From positions 2,271,650-2,335,649 of the forward strand of contig JANPYM010000008.1 in NCBI GenBank assembly GCA_025890175.1: a stretch of 64,000 nt of DNA, in the 5' to 3' direction. The notes beneath the pieces were generated by a model. It had not been told where the DNA came from. It did no database searches and worked only from the letters and a program-made list of their open reading frames with translations. How positions within the stretch are numbered: position 1 is the stretch's first letter; every line of letters begins with the position of its first letter. The DNA is from Ciborinia camelliae (Eukaryota; Ascomycota; Leotiomycetes; Helotiales; Sclerotiniaceae). Below are positions 47,596 through 60,104 of this stretch, one piece after another. A program made the translations under genes and the position numbers.

Positions 47596-48332
47596 ATGGC
47601 AGACGTCCAAGAGAAAGAAAAAGCCACAGGTGATCACAACCCACTTCCTGATCAAGGTGAGACAGATGCTGCTTCTAAAGATGCCGCTGTAAACAGCAGT
47701 AGCACTGTCAATAACGCCAAACCCTCTACCAAAAAACTCAAAAAGAGCCCAAATTCTCGTCGTATTTTGGCGCTTTCAAAGCTCGTTGGCGTTCACAAAG
47801 CAAAAGCCACAAATGGGAAAGGAAAAGGCATTCCTTATACGAAGTGCAAGGAGCCTGATACCTTCCAGTATCTCGACAACAATCAGAAGGAGCTGTATAG
47901 TTTGTTGTACATGTGTAAGTAATCAATCTATCAAATTCTCCAAATTCTCCCTTGCGAATCCCTTCAGGCATCCACCCTCATTTGGATATAAATACTAATC
48001 GAATCCTTCTTCTCAAAATAGGGTATTCTAAAGTTCAAGATCTTAAGAAGGGTCGAACTTGGAACGATGTTCTAGTCGAAGACTACGCAAAGCACTTCCC
48101 AGAGGAGCCAAAAATCGAACTCAAAAACGGCCAAAATTCCATCTCCAAACGATACAGCAACTACAAGAAGTGGATGGATGCCATCGTTGAGATAGAGGAG
48201 GAAGCTGCTGCTCTAGCAGAAGCTACTGAGAATCCCGAATTTGTTTTTCCCGACGAAGACGAAGACGAAGACGATATCGAAAGCGATGAAAGCCTTGAGA
48301 GCGATGAGGGTGGATATGAAGATGAAGATTAA
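47596..48332 (+). CDS. hypothetical acidic-tail protein, 209 aa
   Basis: Exons 47596-47914 and 48022-48332, intron of 107 nt (donor GTAAGT, branch ACTAAT, acceptor AAAATAG). The junction reads LLYMWYSKVQDLKKGRTW. Residues 1-65 are polar with a Lys-rich block (STKKLKKSPNSRR). About 85-170 look like a compact helical domain (YLDNNQKELYSLLYMWYSKV, NDVLVEDYAKHFP, SISKRYSNYKKWMDAIVEIE), perhaps a small DNA-binding-like helical bundle, though I cannot match it to Myb/SANT with confidence. The last 40 residues are almost pure Asp/Glu. Basic head plus acidic tail suggests a nuclear protein; function unknown. Confidence 0.8.
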
Positions 48333-49253
48333 TTCCAAAGTAAGCCAAACAATCCTTCATTTTTCGGCTTCCCAACTGACTATTAGAGCATACTGGAGCT
48401 TCTTCAAAAATTTCACCCAGACGCGATCCTACTTACGAGGAGAATACTTCACCTGTTTCAACATTGTTTTGTGCGGCAATTGCCAACGGCGGATTGCAGT
48501 CTCGATATTGGATAGACAATGGAGGGAGGCATAACAAAAGGTCTGAATCTTATGACGGGAGATCTGTTGTCCTCCGAGTCAATGAAACTCGTCTACGAGA
48601 TTCGGTGGATCTGAGTTCTTTCTTAAGTTAAGGCTAAGGCATGGCGTCTCGGAGTTACTTTTGGCTGCGGGTTATTTGTGGTGAGGGATTTCCTTCATCA
48701 CATTAAAGGATGCATTGGATTAGGAATACGATGGCGCATTTACAAATTATGATACATTCTGAATCTGAATCTGAAGCTCAAAATCCGTGACTTCCTGTCG
48801 ATCAACATAATATATCTTCAGGTATATAAGCCTATACCGGAGAGTGATAATGTGAAGTTAGTGATGTGTTGGAGTACCCAAAGTTTCAGGCGGATATAAC
48901 ATCCATTATACGTACCAAGTTATTGCCCAAATAAAAGCCAAAGAGATTGAGGTTTATCCATGAATTCAATGTTTCCCAAGAACCCAATATTCCAAAGCCG
49001 TGGAGCTTTTGAATTGACGATATCTTTTCGAAGGTTGAGAAACTAGAAAAGCTTACATTGGAAATGCCCTCCGCCAAAAATGCACTCAGTGCCGCAATAG
49101 ATGAAACACTCCAAATCCATATCCAGATTTAATTTTGTCTTTATGATTTTTCGGGATTTGGGGGATATTCTCTGCTTTCTATTTGTTAAGAATTTGTCAA
49201 GAATTACAAAGTATCAAGATGCTTGAATCCAGACAAACTTAAACCCCGAGCCA
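48333..49253. other. intergenic stretch
   Basis: Convergent region between the plus-strand 47596 gene and the minus-strand DUF2306 gene. No gene seen. Confidence 0.4.
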
Positions 49254-50447
49254 TCATATCTTAACTTTCTCCCTCTTCCCCTGATTCCCACTCCAATCTA
49301 ACCAGCATTCCACAACCACCATATGAAGCACCATAGCCAGCCACCCGGCCGTGCCAAATACCATATTAATCGACAGCGCGAGACGTTCTGGGGGATAGTA
49401 TGCTAGTTGAACCGGGATATAAATTTCACGTGTCTGTGCATCTACTTGTGAATTTTCGCATGCAGGATAGTTTTGCGAGATGAGCGTGAGAGGATATGAA
49501 TGCGTGGTGTATAATTCAAGCAGTGTGGAACATGTGGTGACGGAATAGAAGTCCCGGGTGTATGGTGAGAGGATTATTCTAAGCAGACCGTACATCAAGA
49601 AGCGCATGGTGAGGATCTACAAAGAGGCGTGATTGTTAGGAAAGATTTTTGAGACTGATTCTTCATTCGGTTGAGAGTACCGTAGATGGGCTGAGAAATA
49701 AGTAGAGGGGGAGAATGGGAATTGGGTGGATGGAATAAAATAGTCACTTACACATCCTGCCCATCCCCAAGTCCTTATAGCCCACACCCGATGGGAAGCA
49801 ATTTTCTTTTGTCGAATGGCAATCCACGATTTGCACAAGCCAAAGGATGTCATTAAATCAAGAGTATAAACCCAGATTCTAGTTTCGATGGTCCCTCCAA
49901 AAGAATTGTGGGCAATTCCAAGAGCGCCTTTACATATATTTAGCCAAGTAGAGGAAGAATATGACATGAAGGGAGAACAAACATGCGTTCCCAAGTAGTA
50001 GCATTAAGAACAAGACTCTTCCAATGTATCTGTGAAATTTTATATACTTTCTTCTTACTATAGGAAGAAATTGGAGTGGGAGAAGAGTTCCGGCGGCTGG
50101 GTTCAATGTTAGTCCTGTTTTCTTTGGGATCTCCTTGTTTTTCCGGCCACATCAATCATACATAGCATGATGATCATGAGTATTAGAAATTCCACCATGC
50201 ACCTCATATAAAGTGAGAATAGTTCGCAATCATACATACGTAAAACACTCCACAAATGAACCTCCTTCCCCAGCCTCATCAAGCCATCTCTAAAAACGAG
50301 AAAATCCCATGGAACATAAGGACGAAATCTTCCCCCAAGAACAATAGATTGTTGTGAAAAAGAAAATACTGAGAACGTAACGGTAAAGAGGAGAAAGTAA
50401 GTGAGAGAACTACGGTATGCGAAGCCCGTGAGTTTCAAGAGAGACAT
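49254..50447 (-). CDS. DUF2306-family membrane protein, 286 aa, 4 exons
   Basis: Minus-strand exons 50447-50240, 50096-49983, 49927-49752 and 49616-49254. The donors are GTATGT, GTTTGT and GTAAGT, the acceptors CCCAG, GTAAAG and TTGTAG, and all phases match. The model restores the family order: VHLWSVLPAG, RRKYIKFHRYIGRV, ALGIAHNSFGGTIETRIW, KKIASHRVWAIRTWGW. His64, His91, His114 and His153 occupy the conserved histidine positions of DUF2306, a family of multi-span membrane proteins resembling b-type cytochromes. Hydrophobic stretches near 10-30, 70-85, 93-115, 130-145, 165-185 and 245-270 fit about six spans. Role unknown, possibly haem-linked redox. The ATG at 50447 has strong context (tcaaaATGtct). 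Confidence 0.85.
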
Positions 50448-52239
50448 TTTGATAAAAGTGTTGAAGTGAGCAAGGACACGACTACCTTGGAAGAATTCCT
50501 GAAAGTAAGATGGGATGGGCACCACCAGAAATGACAACGTCAAATGAAAACAAACATCAACATGAAAATATTTCATATAAATGAAGATATCTCAACCTAA
50601 TTCGGGCAGTCTCAAAATATCGGGCGTACAATTGCAAGCAAGCCGACGTATTTTTTCTGCTCCAAGGGATTGATCTGCTAAGCGGCCGTGCATTTGCGGC
50701 CGCATTTGATCAAAATATGGGGAATGTACTGACAAAACCCTTAAATCATAAGAGCAAGAATTTCGATAATGTAAACCTAGCATACCAATTCTCGATGAGA
50801 TCTATTGCCGGCTTCTTGTTACATTTGGTCCCGGCCATCCCAATCGAATGACATTCTATATCCACGTGATTAACACGTGATCAGCACAGCAGAATCGATT
50901 CTTCTCGAAATGCTGAATCAAGTTCCAGTTCTTTGGCGTCTCTCTCCCCTCTTGATGATCACATCATGTAGATAGCACACCGCAGGAATATGAAATGGTT
51001 TGAATAAACTCTCTTCATTCACCCTCTCTCTAACTGCAATGTCCTTTTAGTAAAGCTTAAGCGATCACACTTAAGATATGGATGTCAGGAAGCCTCCTTA
51101 TTAACCTGAAGCAATGCAGGACAGTTGCCGCAGTCATTGATTTTCCTTTTCTCCCCTTTCTTGTGATGAGACAGACTTATACAGAGTATTTGTACCCATC
51201 GAATTATGATGTTGGAAGTGTGATGGTGTGAATTTACAATTAATTCGAAGGAATCCTTCACCGATAAGATACTTCATATTAATATCCGGATCCTCGGAAA
51301 CAAGTCAAGACTCGATATCATATGATTAAGGTTATCATTATGGCGCCAGTCTGAGACACATACAACCTACAATCGCCCTGGACTCTGGAGCTGGCAGACA
51401 CGGCAAACATCCGAAAGTTATATTTGGTTACATCCTCGTGACAACATCCTTCCGCACCTTACCTTTAATAAATTTCAATGGAGTCACAGCCTCACAGGGC
51501 AGCTCAAGGTCCATCTTGATTGGTTTCTACCCTGTTATATTATACCCTAAGCTTAAATCCTTAAATCCTTCCCCTGAAAAGATTTTATCGGATCCACTAA
51601 ATAGCAATAAGCCGAAGATCACGCGCAATTCTGGCATGTTGGCGGGTTGGTGGCGGTTAGGTATCGGAAATTAAATACTGTATGTAGGTAGTAAGATACC
51701 TATATGGAAGTATTGAAGCGTTGAAAACCGTCAAACACACAAATGTCACATCCAAATGTCACATCAATGGCACATCAATAAGTACAATCTCAACTAAGAA
51801 CCTCTCAAAATCGATGAAGGATGAAGACGGATGAAGATGAAGATGAAGGACATGATTGTGTGAGATGAGATCTTTCTTCCAATTGATTATTATCTAGTAT
51901 CCACCCACCGCCCTCCTTCTTCAACATCAAGGGCGGCATGGTGCCGCCGGCATCATGCATGGATGGCTGTTGGCCCTACAGGAGAGTTGAACTTGATCTC
52001 TGCGTGGATATGCAAGGTCCACCAAACGGAGAATGTACTTTATCATGATTCCCTGTCTAGGTGGTATTATTCTCTTTCATTGTTGCGATTTTCTACTGGT
52101 ATTTGTTGGGAACATCCCCATTGTATCATTCCGTTCAATGTCTCTTTTCCCTTTCAACATCTCTTGTCTGTCGTTTCCGATTGAATCTTGCAACTCAAAT
52201 CACCACGTTCTTTAATATACTCCGGCATTCCTTGCCAAA
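50448..52239. other. divergent intergenic stretch
   Basis: Shared upstream region of the minus-strand DUF2306 gene and the plus-strand secreted protein gene. An inverted repeat GCGGCCG...CGGCCGC with an 8-base spacer is at 50682-50703. No gene supported; a 63-codon minus frame at 50592-50783 overlaps that repeat and has no support. Confidence 0.4.
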
Positions 52240-55200
52240 ATGAGGGTCTATATTTCTACTTTCATTAATTTGGGTCTTGTAACTCTGGCCACCGCCCAAA
52301 ATTCGACTTCCAAGGACACAAGTTGTGTTTCTTCCTACCAATCTTGTTTAGATAACGGAGGAGCCGATAACACATGTCAATCTGCCAACGCCGTGTGCAA
52401 AAATTTATGTGCCGATAGCTATGGGTCATGCCTTTCATCTTCCGATACGTCGTCATGTATGAATTCCTACAATTCTTGCCTGAATAGCTACAGCATTTTC
52501 ACCACGACGGCGGACTCAGCTGGGAAGGATTGCGCATCCTTGTTTTCCGCTTGCCATGACTCGGGAGAGGCTGACAATACCTGCAACAGTTACGCAGCAC
52601 AATGTAGGAGTGTTGTTATTTTTCCGATTTAGACGGAATATATCACTGACAATAATAGGCAAGGACAAGTGTAGTACCATCTATGCCACGGCTCTCACGA
52701 GTGGATCGCCAGACTCGTCAGCAGCCAGCACTCAATACAACAATTGTCTGGATTCCTTCAGCGTCTTTTCCACTAGAGAATCCTCCTCTGGTCTCGATTG
52801 TGTATCCCGATTTTCGGCTTGCAAAGCCAACGGAACCATCGAAGATAATACGTGCAATTCTTATACAGCGCAGTGTAAAGTGGGTGCCATCAGTTCTTTC
52901 TTATACCACTTCCTATCACAAACTCTTGTTTCTTCTTTCTTCTTTCTTCTCCATTCTTCTGCATCTCTCAGTGGTTCGTAATTCCAATCCTAATATCATC
53001 CCTGTCCTTTTCTCATTCACATTCGTCCTTTGTCATCCCAAATCAAATCTCGATGTATCATCATCCTGCCTATTATCTGAAGACCAACCACAATTCATCC
53101 TCTTCCATCTACTCTCTGACTTTGAGATTCAAATCGCGTGAAATCTCGACTGAGTTGAGATTTGATCAGATATAGGAAGTGGCAATATTACTAGTGATAT
53201 GGCACAGATTCATATCAACAAATTTCAGAAAACTCGGAAGATTTGGTTTCTCGGAGAAAGATCACATGTCTTTGCCCTCAATTCATATGCTCCCTATCGT
53301 TCAAGCTGAAGGCGTTCAACCTTATCCGCGGTCAGACCTAGGACAAATGGGAGTTCTACAACACTGCGCACCCTCTTTTATTTCTCACTTTCTCCCGATA
53401 GGCAATAATTGACTTGACGATTTTATAGGACAAATGCAGTGCTATTTACGGAATTTGTTTAAGCAGTGGCTCCGCTGATGACTCGCTATGCATGAACCAG
53501 TATAACAACTGTTTAGATTCCTTTACAGCTTCGACTTCATTGGATTGTGTCAGCAGTTTTACCGGTAAGTGTAATCGGTTCACCAATTTCTTCATCTCTG
53601 ATGTCCAATTCCGTTTCCCATTTACAAACCCATCTTACGTATCCCTTTTACTTTCTAAAAGAGCTTCAAATCTTCACTGTTCCCCAGGTCCTTCTTTGAT
53701 AGTCAAATACTGATTAATCGATGTTGCAGAATGTCTAAATGAGGGCGGCGAAGCCAATACTTGTGCTTCTTTGTCAGCGACGTGTAAGAACGATGCGTCA
53801 ATCAATTATTCGACCTGTTTATCGAGTGGAGACGCCGATGACTCCGCATGCCTTGCACAATACGATTCCGCTCTTGTCCAATTCGACACCCCAACCTTGA
53901 AGAATAATACCGATTGCGTTACTAGATTCACCGCATGTGAAAATGACGGAACGGATGACGCCCTTTGTCAAAGCAATAACGCCGATTGTAAAACAAATTG
54001 CGCCACCTCATATTCAACCTGTTTGAGTAGTGGTGATCCAACTCTTTACGCGCCTTGTCTTTCACAGTACAATTTCTGTCTCGTGACTGCCGCCTGGACA
54101 AGCAATGTTACAACGACTTCGCAAGATTGCGTCTCTAAGTATATATCATCTACCGGAGAGGATAATGCACGCGATGCCGAGGCAGCTCAGTGTAAGTCTG
54201 CATGCAGCACGTCCTATTCCACTTGTCTTAGTTCGGGCGACAAATCCCTCGAGGCGCCTTGCCTAGCGAAGTATAATTTGTGCCTTGTCGACTTCAGTTT
54301 TACGCTCAGGACTACCGATTGTGCTACTAGCCTTCTCTCATGCGACGATGCTTCAAATTCTTGTGCTGCAAACGTAGCTAGTTGTAAGAATACATGCTCG
54401 GTTGCCCTGGATATTTGCCAAAGTTCTGGAGATCCAGCGCTCACCGCACCATGTCAAAGACAATATGAATCCTGCCTTGTTTCGTTCACATCCGCCACCG
54501 CTGCTATCGGGGGAGACTGTGTAGCTTCTTTCATTTCTTGCAAGAATGATGGCGGTGCAGATAATACCTGTTCTTCGGTAAGATTTCCTCACCCCTTCAC
54601 TAACAATTCCCACCCAGCTCATCACTAACAACTCAATAGGATATGGCCAGCTGTAAGAACAAGTGCAGCTCCGTCTACGACATCACCAACACGTCCGGCG
54701 ACAACTCAACCGTCCTCGCATCCCAAGCTCTCCGACTCTACGACAACTGTCTCGTATCCTTTTCCGTCAACGACACCACGCCCACCGGGCAAGACTGCGC
54801 ATCGCAGTACTACGCCTGCGATCTCGCCGGGCTCCAGGCCCCCAATGCATGCAACAGCGCCTACGCGACCTGCAAAAACGACTGCGCCGTGATTCTGGAT
54901 GCCTGCCGAAGTTCCGGAGATGCGAGTCTGGTCAGCATGTGCGATAGTTTGTACAACGGATGTTTGGATCCGGTTATGAGCAGCAACATTACGACCAACG
55001 CCACGATTCAAGTTAACGCCACGGCCACTGACGTCGTGCCTACCAAATCGGCTTTTTTCAACTTGACCGCCGCGTACTCTACCATCGTGAGCGAAGCTTC
55101 TTCGATCTCCACGCCACCACTTACTAGTATCACGGCTACCGTTGCAAGTTCCGTCTTGGCCCTTCCTACTGTCGTCGTTTCGCCGGTCTATTCAAATGGT

Positions 55201-55293
55201 ACATCTACCAATATCATCCCCACTGTCACTGCCACCGCAACGATTGGTGACATCACCAGCAGTACTGCTATAGATGAACCATCCTCGACTTAA
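52240..55293 (+). CDS. secreted protein with nine Cys-rich modules, 740 aa
   Basis: Five exons: 52240-52603, 52659-52879, 53429-53564, 53730-54577, 54640-55293. Donors are GTAGGA, GTGGGT, GTAAGT and GTAAGA; phases agree throughout. Residues 1-19 (MRVYISTFINLGLVTLATA) are a signal peptide. Nine tandem modules of about 60-75 residues follow, each built as DC-x-AC-x-NTC-x-xCK-xxC-x-TC-LSSGD-xPC-xQYNxC with up to eight cysteines. Modules 1, 3, 5, 7 and 9 have all eight; modules 2, 4, 6 and 8 each lack two. A Ser/Thr-rich tail of about 110 residues with N-glycosylation sites ends without a hydrophobic GPI signal. It is probably an extracellular or wall-associated protein. I do not recognise the module as CFEM, LysM or hydrophobin. 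Function unknown. Confidence 0.85.
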
Positions 55294-56299
55294 AGTCTCT
55301 CAATTCTAGCCGAGATGGAATCCATCCATCCATCCATATAGATAGATAACCTTATAATAACCATAAAATAAAAGATGGTGTATATAAGATCACCTAGATA
55401 TGACATGGTACGATTAAGATTATATATTCAAGGACGGGAATGAATATTGAGTGCGGATGCGGATCTGGATACGCATTTTTATATGAGCATAGATACCTAT
55501 ATATATAATGATAATTTCTTGTTTGTAGTTGAAAAATATACTTGCTTAATATTTAATTTATTGAATTGGTCTCCTAATTTGAGTTCTCGAAATTTATGCA
55601 GCTCGTCATTTTTCCTCTTTTTTTAGCTCCGAGATATTATCGCTTTTGCTCTTCGTTCTATTTCGTCCTTAGTACAAGATCAAAGATAATCAACGATCAG
55701 TAAGTGAACCCAGATACATAATCAATTTAACCATATAACTGCTGCATCAGATGGAAGATAATTATGATAAGATAACATTTACTCCGCCTTATATACCCCG
55801 GAAATAAGCTTGGTGTTTATGCAAGGTATTTGCAGAAGACCTTATTCATACCATCCATGACCTATAATCGACTATTCCAATATATTCCTTTCCCGGGGGG
55901 TATCCAAAGAAAAAACCATCATACGTACTTTCAAACCCGACTCTGAGACGTAGAGACAGCCGAGCGAATACCTGTCTCGATCTGCAAGATATAAAAGTTC
56001 AGAGGTCCTTATTTGTTAGAAACCAGTGAGCCGCAAGGGGAGGGGACCATGTAGGAGAGGAGTACATTTATTACTAGCTAAGTTCTAACGAGTGTAAGTA
56101 TAAAATGGTTGATATAAATGATCGAGTGACGGAGATAGAGACTTGAGTTCAACTTGAAAATTGTCGTTATTGTACCTGCAAAAGCCTAGAGAGCCGTGGT
56201 ACGAAGAAAAGTAATTGCCAACAGAAATGAAATGAAATGAAATGGGACGAAATGGGACGAAACATCAGATCTTTCGGACAACTTTGTGGGAGAAAACAT
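55294..56299. other. intergenic stretch with microsatellites
   Basis: No gene. CCATC repeats near 55320-55340 and GAAAT/GGGAC repeats near 56226-56262. Confidence 0.45.
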
Positions 56300-59184
56300 T
56301 CAGTGATTAGCTCTACTCCCACTCTGGCTCGTCTTGTATCTCTCATATGCTGCAATGAACTCATCCTTGAACTCCTTCACATTGGAAACCATAGCCTTCA
56401 AATGCTTTCTGTTGAGCTTTGGAATCTGGCCTTTAGCTTCAGCTCGCGCAAGCCCCACTGCACTTGTCACAATATTGCGGATTTGCCTGCCATCCAATCC
56501 CATCTTAACAACATCTTCATTGAGCCACTCAGTGATGTCTCCCATGTTTTTGATTAGCCCTTTTTCATTAAGTGGTTCGAGAAATCCATTAAAGATATCC
56601 AGTGTTTGCTTCGGGTTGAGTTCATTGTATTTGAAAGCTACGTGAATACGGGATTTAATTGCAACATCAAATTGTGCGATTTGGTTTGTGGTTAGCATGA
56701 GAATTCCTTGATAGTATTCGAGAACACGCAAAAATACTGTTATTTGTTTGAGGAAACTTAGCCAAGCTCTATATTTCATGCAAGAGTTTAGTTCAAGAAC
56801 AGACACGCACCTGAAACAAGCGAATTTCTTTCGACGTTACTCGCTGCTCCCTGTCCTCTGCTCTCGAGGAAAACATCTGCTTCATCACTCGCTCATCTTA
56901 GTCTTCCACGAATTCAGCCTTTTTATAATTGATGGACTTACATAAGCAGGATGGCTTGCCATGAACTAGCCAACGAAAATATCTTAGCGAGATTCTTCTC
57001 AACCTTTTTCGCTTTGTCTCCGACGTCAGCTACACTTATTGAGAATAAAGGTTTGCGAGCGGCAATAGCGACTGTCTCCGCGGTAGTTGTCTTGCCTACT
57101 CCTGGTGGACCTGCGAGTCAAAACAGTTTAGAGACTCATGAAGCCAATTAGATACGACTTGCTGGGACTCACCATAAAGAAGTATGACCAATCCTTTGCC
57201 TTTATTGGCAACAATGTCGTCCACTTCTAGCCTATTGTTCTCATCTCCCTCAGTTTTAGTCCCATGACTAGATACTAAATCCAGTATGATGTTTTTCGTT
57301 ACTTCCCCATCTGCAAGTTTAAGTCTTTCAGACCATGAGTTGCGGAAGCCAAGTCTAGGGATGTTTCTCAGAGCTGTGACTTGTAGTTGGGCCCATTGCT
57401 TATCGCGGAGGATATAGCCCAGAACCCTAGGAGGGCATAACATATATTGTTCATCATGCCAATTATCTCTCTGATTGGCCTCTTCGTCAAATCTGGTTCT
57501 AAATTTCTCTCGGAGAGGGTCGTTCGTACGGCACGCGTGACATCCACATTCATCGAGATCACTCTGCGGCGTCAATGATCCAATGCGGCCGAAGGCGGGT
57601 CCGTAACGAAAGTAGGATTCGAAGTCGATCATGACTCTGCCATCAATCTGAAAAGCAGTCAGTTCTGTATCCTTCAGATGATATTACAACTTGCATTTAC
57701 TGGCTTCGGAGCCGCCGTACTTATATCCGTTGTCGCTCGATAATGATACAGGCTTCTAAAATCGTATGATGATCGAGACATGTCATCATCCTAACAACAG
57801 TTAAGTAAAACTCAACCAAACTCATCGATTCTAGAAATTCACAAACCTTATCATCGTCATCTTGACCCCCCGAGAAGCCCCTCTGCTCGAATATTGTTCG
57901 GCCCCCATAGTCAAACATACGTTCGGCGTTCTTGGTTGTACAAGCATTTCGAAATTTTCTCCCTCTTTCGATCAATCTTTTCTCCACGTCTTTACAATCT
58001 TCGTGAAACTGGAGGGGGAAGAATGTTAGGGAGGATATGGCTTTTTGTCCCTCGAAGCTCTCTATGAAGAGCTCTACAGGAGATCGCCTGAACATCTTTC
58101 CATCCCAATCATAGGTCCAGGCTATCAATTTCCAATAACCATGGTGGGAATCTCGTGGCCAAAGCCTGGTGGTTTCAAAAACAAGCAATACTTGGTCTTC
58201 TCCGAGGAAAAAGCGACCATACACCAAGGTACCGGGAGGAAAGATTGTCCAAAGGGTTTCGTACGTCACTATTTTTTGATCCATGTTGGACTTGCGACTT
58301 TTGAAGTATTTATCGAGTTTCGCGTCACCCGAGCCACTACTAATGGTGTCCAAAAGAAGCTTGAGATCATCCCGGGCCTGTTTATCGGTCGCATCTTCTG
58401 TTTCTTTTTCTGCTGCTGCTTGCAAGTCGTCCCAATACAAGACAAATGGCTCATAGGGAGAAAATAGAACTACTGGCGAGCCATCAAAGGTATGGCCAGG
58501 CCAATGACCAAGAAGTTGCTTGAGCAATTTCCAAAGATCCTCGCTTGTGATTTCGATTTCACTTTCATTCTCCTCGTCTTGATCTTGATCGGCAATAATC
58601 TTGCGCAGAATAAAAGCATGGAACTTTTCCACGATTTCAGAAGGCGCCGATGGAGCCTCATTGGCAGGATGATCTTTGCGTTCCCCGGTTTCCTTATCTA
58701 TCTTGCTAATGACGATCTTTGCACGCGATGGAGGATGTCCCGGATGACATGGTACTGCCAGCTACAAAATCGTTATCCTGGGTCCTCCCAATGAAAAATG
58801 TTGAACCTTACTGCAGTCTTTTCCAAGCTCGTGTCTTGAGTGGTGGTAGAGGTTGGCGTCTAGCTCATAACTTAGTTCAAATACTTTTGGCCGCTTTACA
58901 AATTCAAAATAGCATACCGGAATGGATGTAATCTGTGCCACTATCTCTGATGTGCTTGGGGCAATTGGTTTGGAAACAGATGCGTTTTCATGGAGTTTGT
59001 TGAAACGTTCTTCTAACGCCGAGTACTTTGCTTCCAGGGCGATGAACTTTTCCATAAAAGGCTGGGTTATACTTGAAGTCAGCAGTATGACCTTGCATGA
59101 GATTGACAAATGGCCTTGGGGTTAGTTGATACTTACGGCTAGAGTGTCAGGTACAACCTGATTTTCCGCCATTATGTTTGTCAT
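56300..59184 (-). CDS. DUF7025/AAA-type ATPase, 800 aa, 9 exons
   Basis: Minus-strand exons: 59184-59137, 59061-58918, 58859-58812, 58761-57847, 57790-57701, 57647-57173, 57110-56942, 56887-56811, 56736-56300. Introns are 50-75 nt and all phases match. Residues 17-45 form a short coiled coil (FIALEAKYSALEERFNKL). About 250-350 match DUF7025 (FPPGTLVYGRFF, VELFIESFEGQKAI, RLIERGRKF). YHYRATTDIS and IDGRVMIDFESYFRYGP follow. The AAA core has Walker A GPPGVGKTT (574-582), Walker B ILLIDEADVFLE (627-638), sensor 1 in LMLTTNQ, and an arginine finger candidate in KSRIHV. All catalytic motifs are intact. This group of fungal AAA proteins resembles BCS1/26S-type remodelling ATPases. Substrate unknown. 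It is divergent from the STAND-like gene at 60105. Confidence 0.9.
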
Positions 59185-60104
59185 AAAAGTAGGCAGCTAA
59201 GACGACTGTTGTTGTTCTGTTGTAACTCAGAATCACTTCGTCCCAATGTCCAGTTTTATACTTAAGATTTGTGGGGTCTCCGTGAGTTGGGGGCTAGGCG
59301 CCTGATAGAAGAAATTTCAGATACTCGCAACAAAATACCATTTTGGTTTCTTAATGAACCGAGACGATCTTAGGCTGTAATTTTTCAGGCCCTAAGTACA
59401 GCCTGTTGCGATATTCTCAGCCTAATTTGATGGTTTCATCCTAAAGTTGATGGTTCCATTTCATAGGCTATAAACTCAACTTGTGAGGCTCTGCGGCTCG
59501 AATATCATAAACGCAACTTTCAATATTCGAGAATATCTCTTTCCATTAGTTGATCTTCAAAAAATGGTGCTATAATATGACCGGTCATCAATAATCTGCA
59601 TGTACGTCTGACTACATGTTGCAGAAAAGTCACGATGATATAATAGCCTAAAGTTTCGAAACCTTGCAAACAGGCCAATAGTGATTCGGCGATATTGAAC
59701 CTCTTGTACCACCTTCCCGTATAGTCGAGATTTATGAAATAAAGACTGGGACAACATGATTTTTTGGACTTGCAGTGCCTCTTAACCGAACACCCTCATT
59801 TGTTTCTTTATGCAATGCTCCGCTGCATCAAGTGCGAACAATCCACACGCTTGGTATGCAATTGATTGATTAGCTCTTGCCAAGGTATAATACGAATTTA
59901 GCCGTACAGAGACTATTTTAGGATCTGTACTAGCTCCAGCAGATAACGATCATGACCAGTGATTGTTCCATGCAAGAATGGTACCGAGTCAAGTGAGTTT
60001 TACGACCTAGCATTTGTTGAACTCGGCATACTCCTCCATCCCGTTGTAAGATACATGATTCGGGAATTCGACCACAAAGTACTTTGCCACAGGAGGTCAA
60101 CACA
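59185..60104. other. divergent promoter region
   Basis: 920-bp region between the starts of the AAA ATPase (minus) and the DUF7708 gene (plus). No gene; possibly a bidirectional promoter. Confidence 0.4.

Noticed and set aside
50592..50783. Possible extra first exon of the DUF2306 gene
   Set aside because: The DUF2306 model has a well-placed ATG at 50447 and needs no upstream exon; the frame overlaps a GC-rich inverted repeat.
52683..53141. 152-codon frame across exon 2 and the long intron of the Cys-rich gene
   Set aside because: It is in a different frame from the cysteine modules and loses all resemblance to coding sequence after the donor.
54663..55011. Arg-rich plus-strand and antisense frames over exon 5 of the Cys-rich gene
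   Set aside because: These are shadows created by local GC-rich codon use; the module frame explains the region.
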